Under the pieces are notes generated by a model. That model worked only from the letters and a program-made list of their open reading frames with translations, did no database searches and was not told where the DNA came from. Of a stretch of 64,000 nucleotides of DNA, positions 17,371-26,252 are shown in pieces. A program made the translations under genes and the position numbers. The first letter of the stretch is position 1. Every line of letters begins with the position of its first letter. Source of the DNA: Streptomyces sp. NBC_00289 (GTDB lineage: Bacteria; Actinomycetota; Actinomycetes; Streptomycetales; Streptomycetaceae); assembly GCF_041435115.1 (NCBI RefSeq), contig NZ_CP108046.1:9672001-9736000 (forward strand), given 5' to 3'.

Positions 17371-18009
17371 GTGTCGAACGTGGTGGAAAAGACTCGAACC
17401 GCGGTCCTGGTGGACTTCGGCGGCGTCATCACCTCCAGCGTGTTGCGGGCTTTCACCGAATTCGGCGCCTCGCTCGGCGTCGACCCGCGCCTGCCGCTGC
17501 AACTCCTCGGCCGGGACCAGCCGTCACGCACCCTCCTGGCCGACCACGAATGCGGCCGTATCGACGCCGAAGCATTCGAGCGGGGATTCGCCGAGCGTCT
17601 GCGCGCCCACGGCGCCGACGTACCGGCTGAGGGGCTCACGGCCCGGATGCAAGCGGGAATGTCGATCGACCAGGACATGCTCGCGCTGCTCGGTGATCTT
17701 CGGTCCGCCGGCTACCCCGTTGCGCTGGTGTCCAATTCGTTCGGAACCGGAACCTACGACGGCGTCGATCTCGCCGCTGTCGCCGATGTGGTCGTCATCT
17801 CCGCGGCGGTCGGGATCCGCAAGCCTTCCCGGCGGATTTACGCGATCGCATGTGAACGCCTCGGCGTCGAGCCTGATGAGGCAGTCATGATCGACGATCT
17901 TCAGCAGAACCTCGACGGAGCGGCGCGGATCGGAATCGGGGGCGTCCTGCACACGAGTGCCGCCGACACCCGCCGCCTACTCGCCGAACGCTTCAGGATC
18001 ACCCTCTGA
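17371..18009 (+). CDS. HAD-superfamily hydrolase (ACAD10/epoxide-hydrolase N-domain type)
   Basis: 212 aa. HAD motif I is VDFGGVI with Asp15; the position two residues later is Gly instead of the phosphatase Asp. Motif II is SNSF (Ser121), motif III Lys151 (IRKPSRRIY) and motif IV MIDDLQQN (Asp175/176). This pattern matches the HAD domain found at the N-terminus of ACAD10 and some epoxide hydrolases, rather than classical phosphatases. GTG 17371 has GAGAGAGG upstream. It probably shares the thiolase transcript (82-bp gap) and could act on CoA-ester-pathway intermediates, an inference. Confidence 0.85.
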   Translation: MSNVVEKTRTAVLVDFGGVITSSVLRAFTEFGASLGVDPRLPLQLLGRDQPSRTLLADHECGRIDAEAFERGFAERLRAHGADVPAEGLTARMQAGMSIDQDMLALLGDLRSAGYPVALVSNSFGTGTYDGVDLAAVADVVVISAAVGIRKPSRRIYAIACERLGVEPDEAVMIDDLQQNLDGAARIGIGGVLHTSAADTRRLLAERFRITL

Positions 18010-18143
18010 CGGACCGGCCGATCGGGCGCGGTGCGATCGGTCAATACCGCGTCTCCGGCCACGCCGTCCCGGGAGTTGATGTCCAGGCCGGGCCGCCGGC
18101 GTACCGACCATGTGGAACGCTTTGCCGCACGCGACGGGCGTTG

Positions 18144-18191
18144 CGCATCCATCCTTGGGGGACAGGCCCGCGGCGGCCAAGGATGGATGCG
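18144..18191. terminator. 15-bp perfect inverted repeat after the HAD gene
   Basis: CGCATCCATCCTTGG (18144-18158) and CCAAGGATGGATGCG (18177-18191) pair perfectly over an 18-base loop. It is 135 bp after the HAD stop and about 95 bp before the TetR start. It may be a terminator lacking a T-run, or a regulator site for the downstream TetR. Confidence 0.5.
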
Positions 18192-18284
18192 TACCGCACA
18201 AACGGTTCTTGGCCACCTCCGTCGCAGCCGCGAGGCCCTGCGGGTTTTACGACTATGGCGTCGGATTCAAGTAATGTTCCGGGG

Positions 18285-18977
18285 ATGGACACCAGTGCGC
18301 CCGGGGAGATCGACGGCGAAACGGCACCGCCCATGGCGCCCCTCTCGCAACTTCGCGAGCCGCCCACGACGCAGCGTGGAGCGCGGACACGGGCTGCTTT
18401 GGTGAAGGCCGCGCGGAAGGTGTTCGAGCGGGACGGCTACCTCGACACCCGCCTGACCGACATCACCAAAGAGGCTCGATGCGCGTCGGGATCCTTCTAC
18501 ACCTACTTCGCCAACAAGGAAGAGGTGCTTGCCGCCGTCCTCCTGGAGGCGCAGGAGGACATGATGCACCCCGGCATGGGCCGGGTGAGCGGTACCGACG
18601 ATCCCTATGCGGTACTCGAGGCGAGCAATCGCGCGTATCTCGAGGCGTACAAACGGAATGCGAAGCTGATGGCACTGCTTGAGCAGGTCGCCCAGGTGGA
18701 GCCGGAGTTCCGTGAGTTCCGAACTCGGCGCGGGAACGCGTTCATCCGCCGCAATGCCCGCGGCATCGCGGACCTGCAGTCGCGGGGTGTCGCAGACCGT
18801 GAGGTCGATCCGGTGATGGCCTCGCGTGCACTGTCGGGCATGGTCAGCGGCATGGCCTACAACGCCTTCGTGCTCTGTGCAGAGCAAGAGGAAGGCACGC
18901 CGGTGGACTTCGAGGAGCTCGTGTCCGCGGTCACGCGGCTCTGGGCGAACGCCCTGCGGTTCCCCGGCCACCACTGA
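18285..18977 (+). CDS. TetR/AcrR-family transcriptional regulator
   Basis: About 230 aa. The HTH sits at roughly residues 30-75 with recognition segment CASGSFYTYFANKEEVLAAV; the C-terminal domain resembles fatty-acid and acyl-CoA-linked TetR repressors (FadR/KstR-like). The start is uncertain: ATG 18285 or ATG 18255, neither with a strong ribosome site, so it may be leaderless. Downstream of the thiolase-HAD pair, it is a natural candidate to control it. Confidence 0.85.
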   Translation: MDTSAPGEIDGETAPPMAPLSQLREPPTTQRGARTRAALVKAARKVFERDGYLDTRLTDITKEARCASGSFYTYFANKEEVLAAVLLEAQEDMMHPGMGRVSGTDDPYAVLEASNRAYLEAYKRNAKLMALLEQVAQVEPEFREFRTRRGNAFIRRNARGIADLQSRGVADREVDPVMASRALSGMVSGMAYNAFVLCAEQEEGTPVDFEELVSAVTRLWANALRFPGHH

Positions 18978-19100
18978 ACCGGCAGACGGGACCGCCTGCT
19001 CATCAGGTGAGTGACCGACGACTTTCCGCCGGCCACGATGTCCGCGCAGCTGCGTAGGCATCTCTTGTGAGGCGCCCTGTCGAGCCGCGGGCGGGGTGTT

Positions 19101-19766
19101 TCAGCCGGGCGGTGCCGACAGATGGATCAGGATGCCGCACACCTCGTCCACGATCTCCCGGGCCTCCGTCTCGTCCCCGCAGTCGCCCAGCTCGCGCGCC
19201 GCCCCTCCGATGACGGTGGTCAGTACGCTCACCCGGACCCGGCCGGCGCGTCGCCGCTCGTCCACCTCCAGGAGCCGGGCGTTGCGCCGTACCCACGCTC
19301 GGTCCCACTGGCGACGCAGCGTGTCGAAACCCGCCGGGCCGTCGTCCTCCACGAGGAGTGTGCCGAGCCGCCGGTTGTCCCAGGCGCCCTCCAGGTAGGC
19401 CCTGGATCCCGCCACGAAGAGGGCGACCGGGTCGTCCACGCCACGGGCGCGCTCGGCGGTCAGCGTGGCCGCGGTCCGGCGCTCCTGCTCCTCGCGGAAC
19501 TCCTCCCAGAGGGCGAGGTAAAGCCCTCGCTTTCCCCCGTAGTGCTGGAAGAGGCTGCCCACCTGGATGCCGGACCGTGCCGCGATCTCGGTGAGGCCGG
19601 CCTCGGTGTAACCGCGCTCGGCGAACACCGCCAGCGCGGCGTCCAGCAGCGCGCGCCGGAGCGAGCGGTCCTGACCGGCGTGGCCCTCCGACGGGCCCAT
19701 GCCCCCCTGCTCCTCCGGCAGTTGACGTGCCGCCTCGGCCCCGGCGGGCTCCACGATGCCGCTCAC
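19101..19766 (-). CDS. TetR/AcrR-family transcriptional regulator, coupled to PucR
   Basis: 221 aa. The HTH lies around residues 38-85 (LTEIAARSGIQVGSLFQHYG) and is followed by an all-helical ligand domain. It starts at GTG 19766, and GTGA overlaps the TGA of the upstream PucR gene, so the two are translationally coupled. Two regulators in one transcript facing the ABC transporter suggests joint control of that operon. Ligand unknown. Confidence 0.88.
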   Translation of the reverse strand: MSGIVEPAGAEAARQLPEEQGGMGPSEGHAGQDRSLRRALLDAALAVFAERGYTEAGLTEIAARSGIQVGSLFQHYGGKRGLYLALWEEFREEQERRTAATLTAERARGVDDPVALFVAGSRAYLEGAWDNRRLGTLLVEDDGPAGFDTLRRQWDRAWVRRNARLLEVDERRRAGRVRVSVLTTVIGGAARELGDCGDETEAREIVDEVCGILIHLSAPPG

Positions 19767-21058
19767 TGACGATCCCCACCTTCTTTGGCCCCGTCGCGGA
19801 TGGCGAGGGCGACCAGCAGTTCCAGGAGGTCGGCGATCCGGCGCGGATTGCGGCCGGTGCGTTCCTCGATTCGGCGCAACCGGTAGTGCGCCGTGTTGTG
19901 GTGCACCCGCAGCCGGTCGGCGGCCAGCCGTAGGTTGAGATCCGCCTCCGTGAAGGCTCTTATGGTGGCGGCCAGCGTGTCGCCACGTTTGCGGTCCTCC
20001 TCCAGCAGCACACGTACGCGGGGATCGACCAGCTGGCGGGCGAGGTCGTCGGCGCGCAGCGCCAGGTAGTCGAAGGGGGACAGCCGCGGCAGCGCCGCCA
20101 CCCCGCCCTCGCTCGGCACCAGGTCGAGGGCGGCCCGCGCTTCCTCGTAAGCGCGCGGCAGTTCGGACGTGCCCTGGGCGACCGTGCTGATGCCCATGGA
20201 GAGCATGGTTCCCTCCCGCGCGAGCCGCCGCTGCACGGCCTCGAAGTGGGCGCATATGTCCTCCGCGTTCATGCCGGCCCGGACCACGGGCATGGCCACC
20301 ACCTCGCCGTGGCGCACGACGACCAGGGTTCTGCCGGCCCAGGGACCGGCGACGCTGATCGACGCGCTGGTCGCATACCCGCTCTCGGCCGAGGTGAGGT
20401 CCCCGGTGCGGGTGTCGCCGACGCACACCGCCACGACCGCCATCATCTGCGAGCCCGATCCGATGCCGTACGCCTGCGCCGCGGCGGACAGCGGACCGCG
20501 CGTCGGTGCCACGCCGGCCAGGAGCTGGTCCAGGAGATCCCGGCGCTCCCGGTCCGCGTCCGCCACCACGTGCTGCTGGTACTCGACGTATGCCTGCGCG
20601 GCATGGGTGCTGGCGTAGTCGACGTACCGCATCAGCGGTGTGACGAGGGACAACGCCGCCTGCTGGGCCTCGGCGGACGTGCCCGCGCAGTCCAGCAGCG
20701 CGTCCCACAGCACCTGCCGGCCGACTCGGAAGGCACTGATCCAGTCCTCCAGGGCGAACCCCGCGCGTGCTCTGCGCATCGCTGCCCCGCGGCTGAACAC
20801 CAGGTCTTCGGGGGCGATGTCCCGGTCGCCGGCCAGCGCCGCCAACTGCATCAGGTAGTGCTCGAGCACCTGATCCCGCACGTCGGCGAAGAACCGCTCG
20901 TCCTGCAGCGCGTACGACGGGATCTCCGCGCGCATCACCTCGACGGCGGTCTCCGCCACCTCCTCGATCCGGTCGTGGACGGCGTGCAGGATCCGCCGCC
21001 GCTCGTGGCGGAGCGGTTCGGAGAGTCGGGGGATGGCCAGGGCTGGACCGCGCGGCAT
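19763..21058 (-). CDS. PucR/CdaR-family transcriptional activator
   Basis: 431 aa. The N-terminal RsbT co-antagonist-like region (about 10-160) is followed by a GGDEF-like CdaR middle domain (about 180-330) and a C-terminal PucR helix-turn-helix (about 370-425: FTEADLNLRLAADRLRVHHN, then HYRLRRIEERTGRNP). Such proteins activate purine, amino-acid, sugar-acid or fatty-acid catabolic genes in response to substrate. It is divergent from the ABC operon across 190 bp holding inverted repeats, so that operon is the likely target. Confidence 0.88.
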   Translation of the reverse strand: MPRGPALAIPRLSEPLRHERRRILHAVHDRIEEVAETAVEVMRAEIPSYALQDERFFADVRDQVLEHYLMQLAALAGDRDIAPEDLVFSRGAAMRRARAGFALEDWISAFRVGRQVLWDALLDCAGTSAEAQQAALSLVTPLMRYVDYASTHAAQAYVEYQQHVVADADRERRDLLDQLLAGVAPTRGPLSAAAQAYGIGSGSQMMAVVAVCVGDTRTGDLTSAESGYATSASISVAGPWAGRTLVVVRHGEVVAMPVVRAGMNAEDICAHFEAVQRRLAREGTMLSMGISTVAQGTSELPRAYEEARAALDLVPSEGGVAALPRLSPFDYLALRADDLARQLVDPRVRVLLEEDRKRGDTLAATIRAFTEADLNLRLAADRLRVHHNTAHYRLRRIEERTGRNPRRIADLLELLVALAIRDGAKEGGDRQ

Positions 21059-21157
21059 GGCGCCGATCGTCGCCGCTCGCCTCGTGCTCCGTCAACAGGC
21101 CCGGCGTGAGACATCTGCGGGAACCTGTGCGCCGCGCACAAGTCGGCGACCGAGAAG

Positions 21158-21175
21158 TTGGGTGCTCACACCCAA
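21158..21175. promoter_or_regulatory. Inverted repeat TTGGGTG-N4-CACCCAA in the divergent promoter
   Basis: A perfect 7-bp dyad with a 4-bp centre lies midway between the divergent PucR gene and the ABC operon. A second, shorter dyad (GTGCG-CCG-CGCAC) is at 21127-21139. These are candidate sites for the PucR or TetR protein. Confidence 0.55.
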
Positions 21176-21247
21176 TGTGCGCCCCGTACAACCCCACCTA
21201 CTGTGACGCTCGCCCACCCCCCCAGCACGTCGGAAGGGGCATCACTC

Positions 21248-22006
21248 ATGCTCGCGGTCGAAGCTATCACCGTGCGTTTCGGCGGGATCACGGCACTGGA
21301 CGGTGTCGCGTTCACCGTCGAGCCGAGCAGCGCCGTAGGGCTCATCGGGCCGAACGGAGCCGGCAAGACCACCTTGTTCAACTGCCTCACCAGGCGCTGC
21401 ACCCCCGATGCGGGAACGGTGCGGTTCGAAGATGAGGACCTGCTCGCTCTTCCGCCGCACGCCGTGGCCGGGCGCGGCATCGCCCGCACCTTCCAGAACC
21501 TCGGCCTGTTCCCGCGACTCACGGTCCGGGAGAACGTCATGGTCGGCGCCCACAGCCGGGGGCGCGCCGGACACCTCGCCGCGGCGCTCCGGCTGCCCCG
21601 CGTCCGGCGAGAGGAGAGGGAACTGTGTGACCAGGCGGATGACCTGCTACAGCGACTGGACCTGGCGGACGTCGCCGACCACCCGGCCTCCGGACTGCCG
21701 TTCGGCACGCTCAAACGCGTCGAACTCGCCCGAGCCCTCGCGGTACGGCCGCGGCTGCTGTTGCTCGACGAACCCGTCAACGGGCTCAGCCACGGCGAGG
21801 TCGACCAATTCGCGGATCTGGTCCGGTCGGTACGCCAGGACTTCGACCTCACCCTCGTGGTGGTCGAACACCACATGGGTTTCGTGATGGGCCTGTGCGA
21901 CAAGGTGGTCTGTCTCGACTTCGGACGCAAGATCGCCGAGGGCTCGCCGGACGAGATCCAGCGCGACGCGGCGGTCATCGAGGCGTATCTGGGGGTGGCC
22001 GCATGA
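21248..22006 (+). CDS. Branched-chain-amino-acid-type ABC transporter ATPase (LivG-like)
   Basis: 252 aa. Walker A is GPNGAGKTT, the Q-loop TFQNLGLFP, the signature region LPFGTLKRVELARAL (a LivG-type variant), Walker B LLLLDEP and the switch His lies in VEHHMGFV. It pairs with the LivF-like ATPase that starts inside its stop codon (ATGA). First gene of the five-gene uptake operon. ATG 21248 has AAGGGG about 9 bases upstream. Confidence 0.92.
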   Translation: MLAVEAITVRFGGITALDGVAFTVEPSSAVGLIGPNGAGKTTLFNCLTRRCTPDAGTVRFEDEDLLALPPHAVAGRGIARTFQNLGLFPRLTVRENVMVGAHSRGRAGHLAAALRLPRVRREERELCDQADDLLQRLDLADVADHPASGLPFGTLKRVELARALAVRPRLLLLDEPVNGLSHGEVDQFADLVRSVRQDFDLTLVVVEHHMGFVMGLCDKVVCLDFGRKIAEGSPDEIQRDAAVIEAYLGVAA

Positions 22007-22809
22007 GCGAGCCCACCACCGACCGCACCGAGGCCGCGGAGAGTGCGCAGCCGGACTTTCTGGAGGTCTGTGACCTGCACGCCGGATACGGCCAGGCCCA
22101 TGTACTTCAGGGCCTCGACTTCTCCGTCGCCCGCGGCGAGGTGTGCGCGATCCTCGGACCCAACGGCGCGGGAAAGACCACGACGCTGCGCGCACTGTGC
22201 GGCATGGTTCGCGGCCGAGGCTCGATCACCTTGAACGGTACGGAACTGCTGGGCCGCTCGCCCGAGCAGGCCGCCCGGCTCGGCATGGCGCATGTGCCCG
22301 AGGGCCGGGGCACCTTCAACGACCTGAGCGTCGAAGAAAACCTGCGCATCGGCGCCCACCTGCGCACCGGACTCCGGCGGCGGAGCCGCGCCGAGCGTGC
22401 GGCCGTGGCGGCCGACCTGGAACGGATCTACGACTACTTCCCCAAACTGCGCCAGCGGTCGCGTCAGGCCGCCGGCAGCCTCAGCGGCGGGGAGCAGCAG
22501 ATGCTCGCCATCGGCAGGGCGCTGATGCTGCGTCCCTCGCTGCTGCTCCTGGACGAGCCGTCCCTGGGGCTCGCGCCGCTGGTCACCCGTGAGCTGTTCG
22601 AGATCGTCCGTGCCGTCAACGAGGAGGAACGCACCACCGTGGTCGTCGTCGAGCAGAACGCCCAGCTCGCGCTGGACATCGCGCACCGGGCGCACGTACT
22701 GGAGGCCGGCCGCCTGGTGCTGTCCGGACCGGCTCAGCAGATCCGCGAGGACGGGCGGGTCGCCGAGGTGTACCTCGGTGTCTCCGTCCGCTCCCGGAAG
22801 GCCGGGTGA
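22003..22809 (+). CDS. Branched-chain-amino-acid-type ABC transporter ATPase (LivF-like)
   Basis: 268 aa. A short hydrophilic N-terminus leads to Walker A GPNGAGKTT, a LivF-type HVPEGRGTFNDLSVEENL segment, signature LSGGEQQMLAIGRAL and Walker B LLLLDEPS. It overlaps LivG by ATGA and LivH by GTGA, so the genes are translationally coupled. Confidence 0.93.
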   Translation: MSEPTTDRTEAAESAQPDFLEVCDLHAGYGQAHVLQGLDFSVARGEVCAILGPNGAGKTTTLRALCGMVRGRGSITLNGTELLGRSPEQAARLGMAHVPEGRGTFNDLSVEENLRIGAHLRTGLRRRSRAERAAVAADLERIYDYFPKLRQRSRQAAGSLSGGEQQMLAIGRALMLRPSLLLLDEPSLGLAPLVTRELFEIVRAVNEEERTTVVVVEQNAQLALDIAHRAHVLEAGRLVLSGPAQQIREDGRVAEVYLGVSVRSRKAG

Positions 22810-23696
22810 GCGCCGTGACCGATCTTCTCCAGCAAGTGGTGGAAGGGCTGGGCTCCGGCGCGGTGTACGCCAGCCTGGCGCTGGCCCTGGTGCTGATCCA
22901 CCGGTTCACGGGGATCGTCAACTTCGCGCAGGGCGAGCTGGCCATGCTCTCCACGTACGTCGCCTGGCAGCTGGTGGCGTCCGGGATGCCGTTCTGGCTG
23001 GCGCTGCCGGTCACCCTCGCGGTGTCCTTCGCCGGCGGCATGCTGGTCGAGCGGATCGTCATCCGCCCCGTGCAGGACGCGCCCGAGCTGACCGTGGTCA
23101 TCGTCACGGTCGGCCTGTTCATCTTCGTCAACGCGCTGGCCGGCCTGATCTGGTCGTTCACCGTGAAGGACTTCCCACAGCCGTTCCCCGACGGCGGGCT
23201 GGACCTGGCGGGGGTGCGCGTGGACTGGTCGACCTTCGGGATCGTCGCAGTGGTGGCCGTCGTGATGGGCCTGCTGTATCTGCTGTTCCAGCACACTTCC
23301 CTCGGCCTGGTGATGCGAGCGGTCGCCTGCAACCCGGCCTCCGCACGCCTGTCGGGCATCCCGGTGGGCCGAGTTCTGATGCTCGGCTGGGGGCTGGCCG
23401 CGATGGTCGGCGCCGTGTCGGGCGTGCTCGTCGCCCCGCTGCTGTTCCTGGAGCCCAACATGATGGGCGGAGTGCTGATCTACGCGTTCGCCGCGGCCAC
23501 CCTCGGGGGCTTCGACAGCCCCGTGGGCGCGGTCGTCGGCGGCTTGTTCGTGGGAGTCGCCGAGACGCTGACCGGGGCGTACGTCGATGTCATCGGCGCC
23601 GATCTGAAGGTGGGCATTCCCCTGGTGATCATCCTGGCGGTGCTCCTTGTACGGCCCCAGGGCCTCTTCGGACGGGCGGCGGTGGAACGCGCATGA
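22806..23696 (+). CDS. Branched-chain-amino-acid-type ABC permease (LivH-like)
   Basis: 296-aa inner-membrane permease with about eight helices. Family hallmarks are GLGSGAVYASLALALVLIHR, GIVNFAQGELAML, VMRAVACNPASARLSGIP and ATLGGFDSPVGAVVGGLFVG. GTG 22806 overlaps the LivF stop. It forms the membrane channel with the LivM-like permease that follows. Confidence 0.93.
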   Translation: MSAVTDLLQQVVEGLGSGAVYASLALALVLIHRFTGIVNFAQGELAMLSTYVAWQLVASGMPFWLALPVTLAVSFAGGMLVERIVIRPVQDAPELTVVIVTVGLFIFVNALAGLIWSFTVKDFPQPFPDGGLDLAGVRVDWSTFGIVAVVAVVMGLLYLLFQHTSLGLVMRAVACNPASARLSGIPVGRVLMLGWGLAAMVGAVSGVLVAPLLFLEPNMMGGVLIYAFAAATLGGFDSPVGAVVGGLFVGVAETLTGAYVDVIGADLKVGIPLVIILAVLLVRPQGLFGRAAVERA

Positions 23697-24913
23697 CCAC
23701 GATCACCGCAACACTCGGCACGGACCGCGCCCGGCGCCTGCGCGCCGCGCTCACCGTGCTGCTCGCGTCGGCGCTCGCCGTCGGCGCACCGTTCTACTTC
23801 GCCCCCTTCCAGGTCTTCCAGCTGACCATGGTGCTTCTGTACGCCGTGGCGCTGGCCGGTCTGAACCTGCTGGTCGGATTCGGCGGGCAGATCTCGCTCG
23901 GGCACGGCGCGTTCTTCGCGGCGGGTGCCTACACGGCGGCGGTCATGCTCGACCGGTACGACACCGGGCACCTGGCCACACTGCCGGTCGCGGCCGCCGG
24001 ATGCTTCCTGCTGGGCCTCGGGTTCGGAGTGCCCGCGCTGCGGCTGCGCGGGCTGTACCTGGCCCTGGTCACCCTCTCGTTCGCGGTGTTCCTGCCGCCG
24101 CTGCTCAAGCGGCTGGAACCGGTGACGGGCGGCTCCATGGGCCTGACCGTGGACAAGCTGCAGCCACCCGCCTGGAGCGGGCTGGCCGAGGACCAGTGGA
24201 TGTACTTCGTCGTCCTCGCCGTCACCGCGGTGGCCCTGCTGCTCGCCCGCAACCTGCTGCGCTCCCGGGTCGGCAGGGCACTGCTCGCCGCGCGGGACAA
24301 CGAGAGCGCCGCCGAGGTCATGGGCGTACGTCTGTCGCTGCACAAGACCCTCGCCTTCGCGTGGAGCGCGATGTTCGCGGGTGTCGCCGGGTGTCTGTAC
24401 ACCTGGGTGATCGGCTTCGTCTCGCCCGACTCCTTCAGCTTCGTTCTGTCCATCATGCTGCTGGCCGGCCTGGTGGTCGGGGGGCTCGCCTCACTGTATG
24501 GGCCTCTGCTGGGGGCGGCGTTCGTGATGTACGTGCCGAGCGTGTCCCAGGACCTCAGCGAGGCGGCACCCGGAGTGGTGTTCGGCCTGCTGATCATCGC
24601 GGTGATGCTCGTGGCCCCGACGGGACTGGCCGGCCTGCCCGGCCGTGTCCGGGCCGCTGTCACCCGTCGCCCGACTCGCACCACCGCCGCCCCCGACCGG
24701 ACGCCCGAGGCCGAATCCGGGCCTGAGGCCGAATCCGGGCCCGAGGCCGAATCCGGGCCTGAGGTCGAATCCGGGCGCGAGGTCCAATCCGGGCCTGATA
24801 CGGAGCCGAAGTCCCAGGCCGCATCCGACCCCTCCGCGACCCTCACCCCCGCGGATCCCGCAGTTGTCGACGCCGAACCCGTGGGCGCACCGCCCCGCAC
24901 GGAAAAGGAATGA
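23693..24913 (+). CDS. Branched-chain-amino-acid-type ABC permease (LivM-like) with a repeat-bearing tail
   Basis: 406 aa. The membrane part (about 1-320) has the LivM pattern (LLVGFGGQISLGHGAFFAAG; ALLAARDNESAAEVMGVRL; GGLASLYGPLLGAAFV). After it comes an unusual cytosolic tail of about 80 residues built partly from a repeated EAESGP hexapeptide (18-bp DNA repeats at 24705-24794), ending with an acidic, Pro-rich stretch. Family members normally stop soon after the last helix. It overlaps LivH by ATGA, and its stop overlaps a possible start of the binding-protein gene. Confidence 0.92.
   Translation: MTTITATLGTDRARRLRAALTVLLASALAVGAPFYFAPFQVFQLTMVLLYAVALAGLNLLVGFGGQISLGHGAFFAAGAYTAAVMLDRYDTGHLATLPVAAAGCFLLGLGFGVPALRLRGLYLALVTLSFAVFLPPLLKRLEPVTGGSMGLTVDKLQPPAWSGLAEDQWMYFVVLAVTAVALLLARNLLRSRVGRALLAARDNESAAEVMGVRLSLHKTLAFAWSAMFAGVAGCLYTWVIGFVSPDSFSFVLSIMLLAGLVVGGLASLYGPLLGAAFVMYVPSVSQDLSEAAPGVVFGLLIIAVMLVAPTGLAGLPGRVRAAVTRRPTRTTAAPDRTPEAESGPEAESGPEAESGPEVESGREVQSGPDTEPKSQAASDPSATLTPADPAVVDAEPVGAPPRTEKE
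24705..24794 (+). repeat. Five 18-bp tandem repeats inside the LivM-like gene
   Basis: Five units of the form (c/g)(c/t)GAGG(c/t)C(g/c)AATCCGGGC start at 24705, 24723, 24741, 24759 and 24777. They encode the hexapeptide EAESGP and slight variants in frame. Later units have diverged, so the array is not brand new. Confidence 0.9.
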
Positions 24914-24918
24914 ATCAC

Positions 24919-26196
24919 ATGCGCAAGACCACCGCTCTGCGGGCGGCCGCGGCCGCTGCCGCCGTCCTGCTCACCGCGACCGCCTGCGGCAGCCAGCGAG
25001 GCAAGGACGACCAGGGCACCGCCGCCGGCGGTGCCTGCAAGGGCCAGCAGACCACCGGCATCACCGACACGACCATCAAACTGGGCGGGATCTACCCGCT
25101 GTCGGGACCGGCCTCCGCGTACGGCACGATCAGCAAGGGCGTGGCCGCCTACTTCACGTACGTCAACGCCCAGGGCGGCATAGACGGCCGCAAGGTCGAG
25201 TTCGCCGTCCGCGACGACGGCTACCAGCCGCCCAAGGCGGTCGAGGAGGCCCGCAGACTGGTCGAGCAGGAGAAGGTCTTCGCCGTGTTCCAGACCCTGG
25301 GCACCCCGTCCACGGCAGCCGTGTGGGACTACCTCAACAAGCAGAAGGTGCCGCAGCCCTTCGTCGCCACGGGCGCCTCCGTCTGGGGCACGGACGACAA
25401 GCACCCCTGGACCATCGGGTGGCAGCCCAACTACGTGGCCGAGGCACGGGTGTACGCCAAGTACCTCAAGGACGAGAAGCCGAAGGCCAAGGTCGCGGTC
25501 CTCTACCAGAACGACGACTTCGGCAAGGACCTGCTCGGCGGATTCAAGCAGGCCGTCGCCGGCAGCGGCATCAAGGTGGTCGCCAAGGAGAGCTACGAGG
25601 TCACCGCCCCCTCCGTCTCCGCACAGATGAACAACCTCGCCCGCTCCAAGGCGGACGTGCTGCTCAACATCACCACGCCCAAGTTCGGCAGCCAGGCCCT
25701 CGCCGCCGATGCCAAGAACACCAAGTGGAACCCGCTGCACATCGTGAACAACGTGGCCTCGTCCGCCGCCGTGCTCCAGCCCGTCGGGTTCAAGAACGTC
25801 CAGGGCGTGGTCTCGGCGACCTACTTCAAGGACCCTGCCGACCCGCAGTGGGCGAACGATCCCGAGATGAAGACGTACACCGACGCCATGCACAAGTACG
25901 CCCCCGACGCCGACCCGGCCAACCAGTTCAACGCCTATGGCTGGGCCGCCGCATCCAGCCTTCACCAGGCCCTGGACGCGATGAAGTGCCCGACCAGGGA
26001 AGGGCTGCGGGACGCGGTGCGTAACCTGGGGGACGTGAAGGTCGGCATGCTGCTGCCCGGGGTCACCTTGTCCACGGGCCATGACGACGCCTTCCCGCTC
26101 GAGACGATGCAGCTGATGCGGTTCAAGGGCGAGCGGTGGCAGCTGTTCGGCAAGCCGGTGGACACCCGCGAAGAGTTCGGCCCACTGGCGAAGTGA
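24919..26196 (+). CDS. ABC transporter substrate-binding lipoprotein (LivJ/Leu-Ile-Val type)
   Basis: About 425 aa. A lipoprotein signal peptide ends in the lipobox TATAC (Cys23 counted from ATG 24919), followed by a two-lobe type I periplasmic-binding fold (IKLGGIYPLSGPASAYGTIS; NAQGGIDGRKVEF; VAVLYQNDDFGKDLL). ATG 24919 has AAGGA 10 bases before it; ATG 24910 overlaps the previous stop (ATGA) and is also possible. As last gene of the operon it sets substrate specificity, which could be branched-chain amino acids, short amides or aromatic acids. Confidence 0.92.
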   Translation: MRKTTALRAAAAAAAVLLTATACGSQRGKDDQGTAAGGACKGQQTTGITDTTIKLGGIYPLSGPASAYGTISKGVAAYFTYVNAQGGIDGRKVEFAVRDDGYQPPKAVEEARRLVEQEKVFAVFQTLGTPSTAAVWDYLNKQKVPQPFVATGASVWGTDDKHPWTIGWQPNYVAEARVYAKYLKDEKPKAKVAVLYQNDDFGKDLLGGFKQAVAGSGIKVVAKESYEVTAPSVSAQMNNLARSKADVLLNITTPKFGSQALAADAKNTKWNPLHIVNNVASSAAVLQPVGFKNVQGVVSATYFKDPADPQWANDPEMKTYTDAMHKYAPDADPANQFNAYGWAAASSLHQALDAMKCPTREGLRDAVRNLGDVKVGMLLPGVTLSTGHDDAFPLETMQLMRFKGERWQLFGKPVDTREEFGPLAK

Positions 26197-26199
26197 GCC

Positions 26200-26252
26200 G
26201 GCGGAGGCGGTCCCGGTCGTCGATGCCCTGACCCCTGGGGACCGCCTCCGCC
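26200..26252. terminator. 15-bp perfect hairpin ending the ABC operon
   Basis: GGCGGAGGCGGTCCC (26200-26214) pairs with GGGACCGCCTCCGCC (26238-26252) over a 23-base loop, starting 4 bases after the binding-protein stop. It has no T-run, as usual in this genus. Confidence 0.75.

Noticed and set aside
24705..24794. 18-bp repeats considered as a CRISPR or regulatory array
   Set aside because: They are in frame inside the permease gene and encode a regular hexapeptide.
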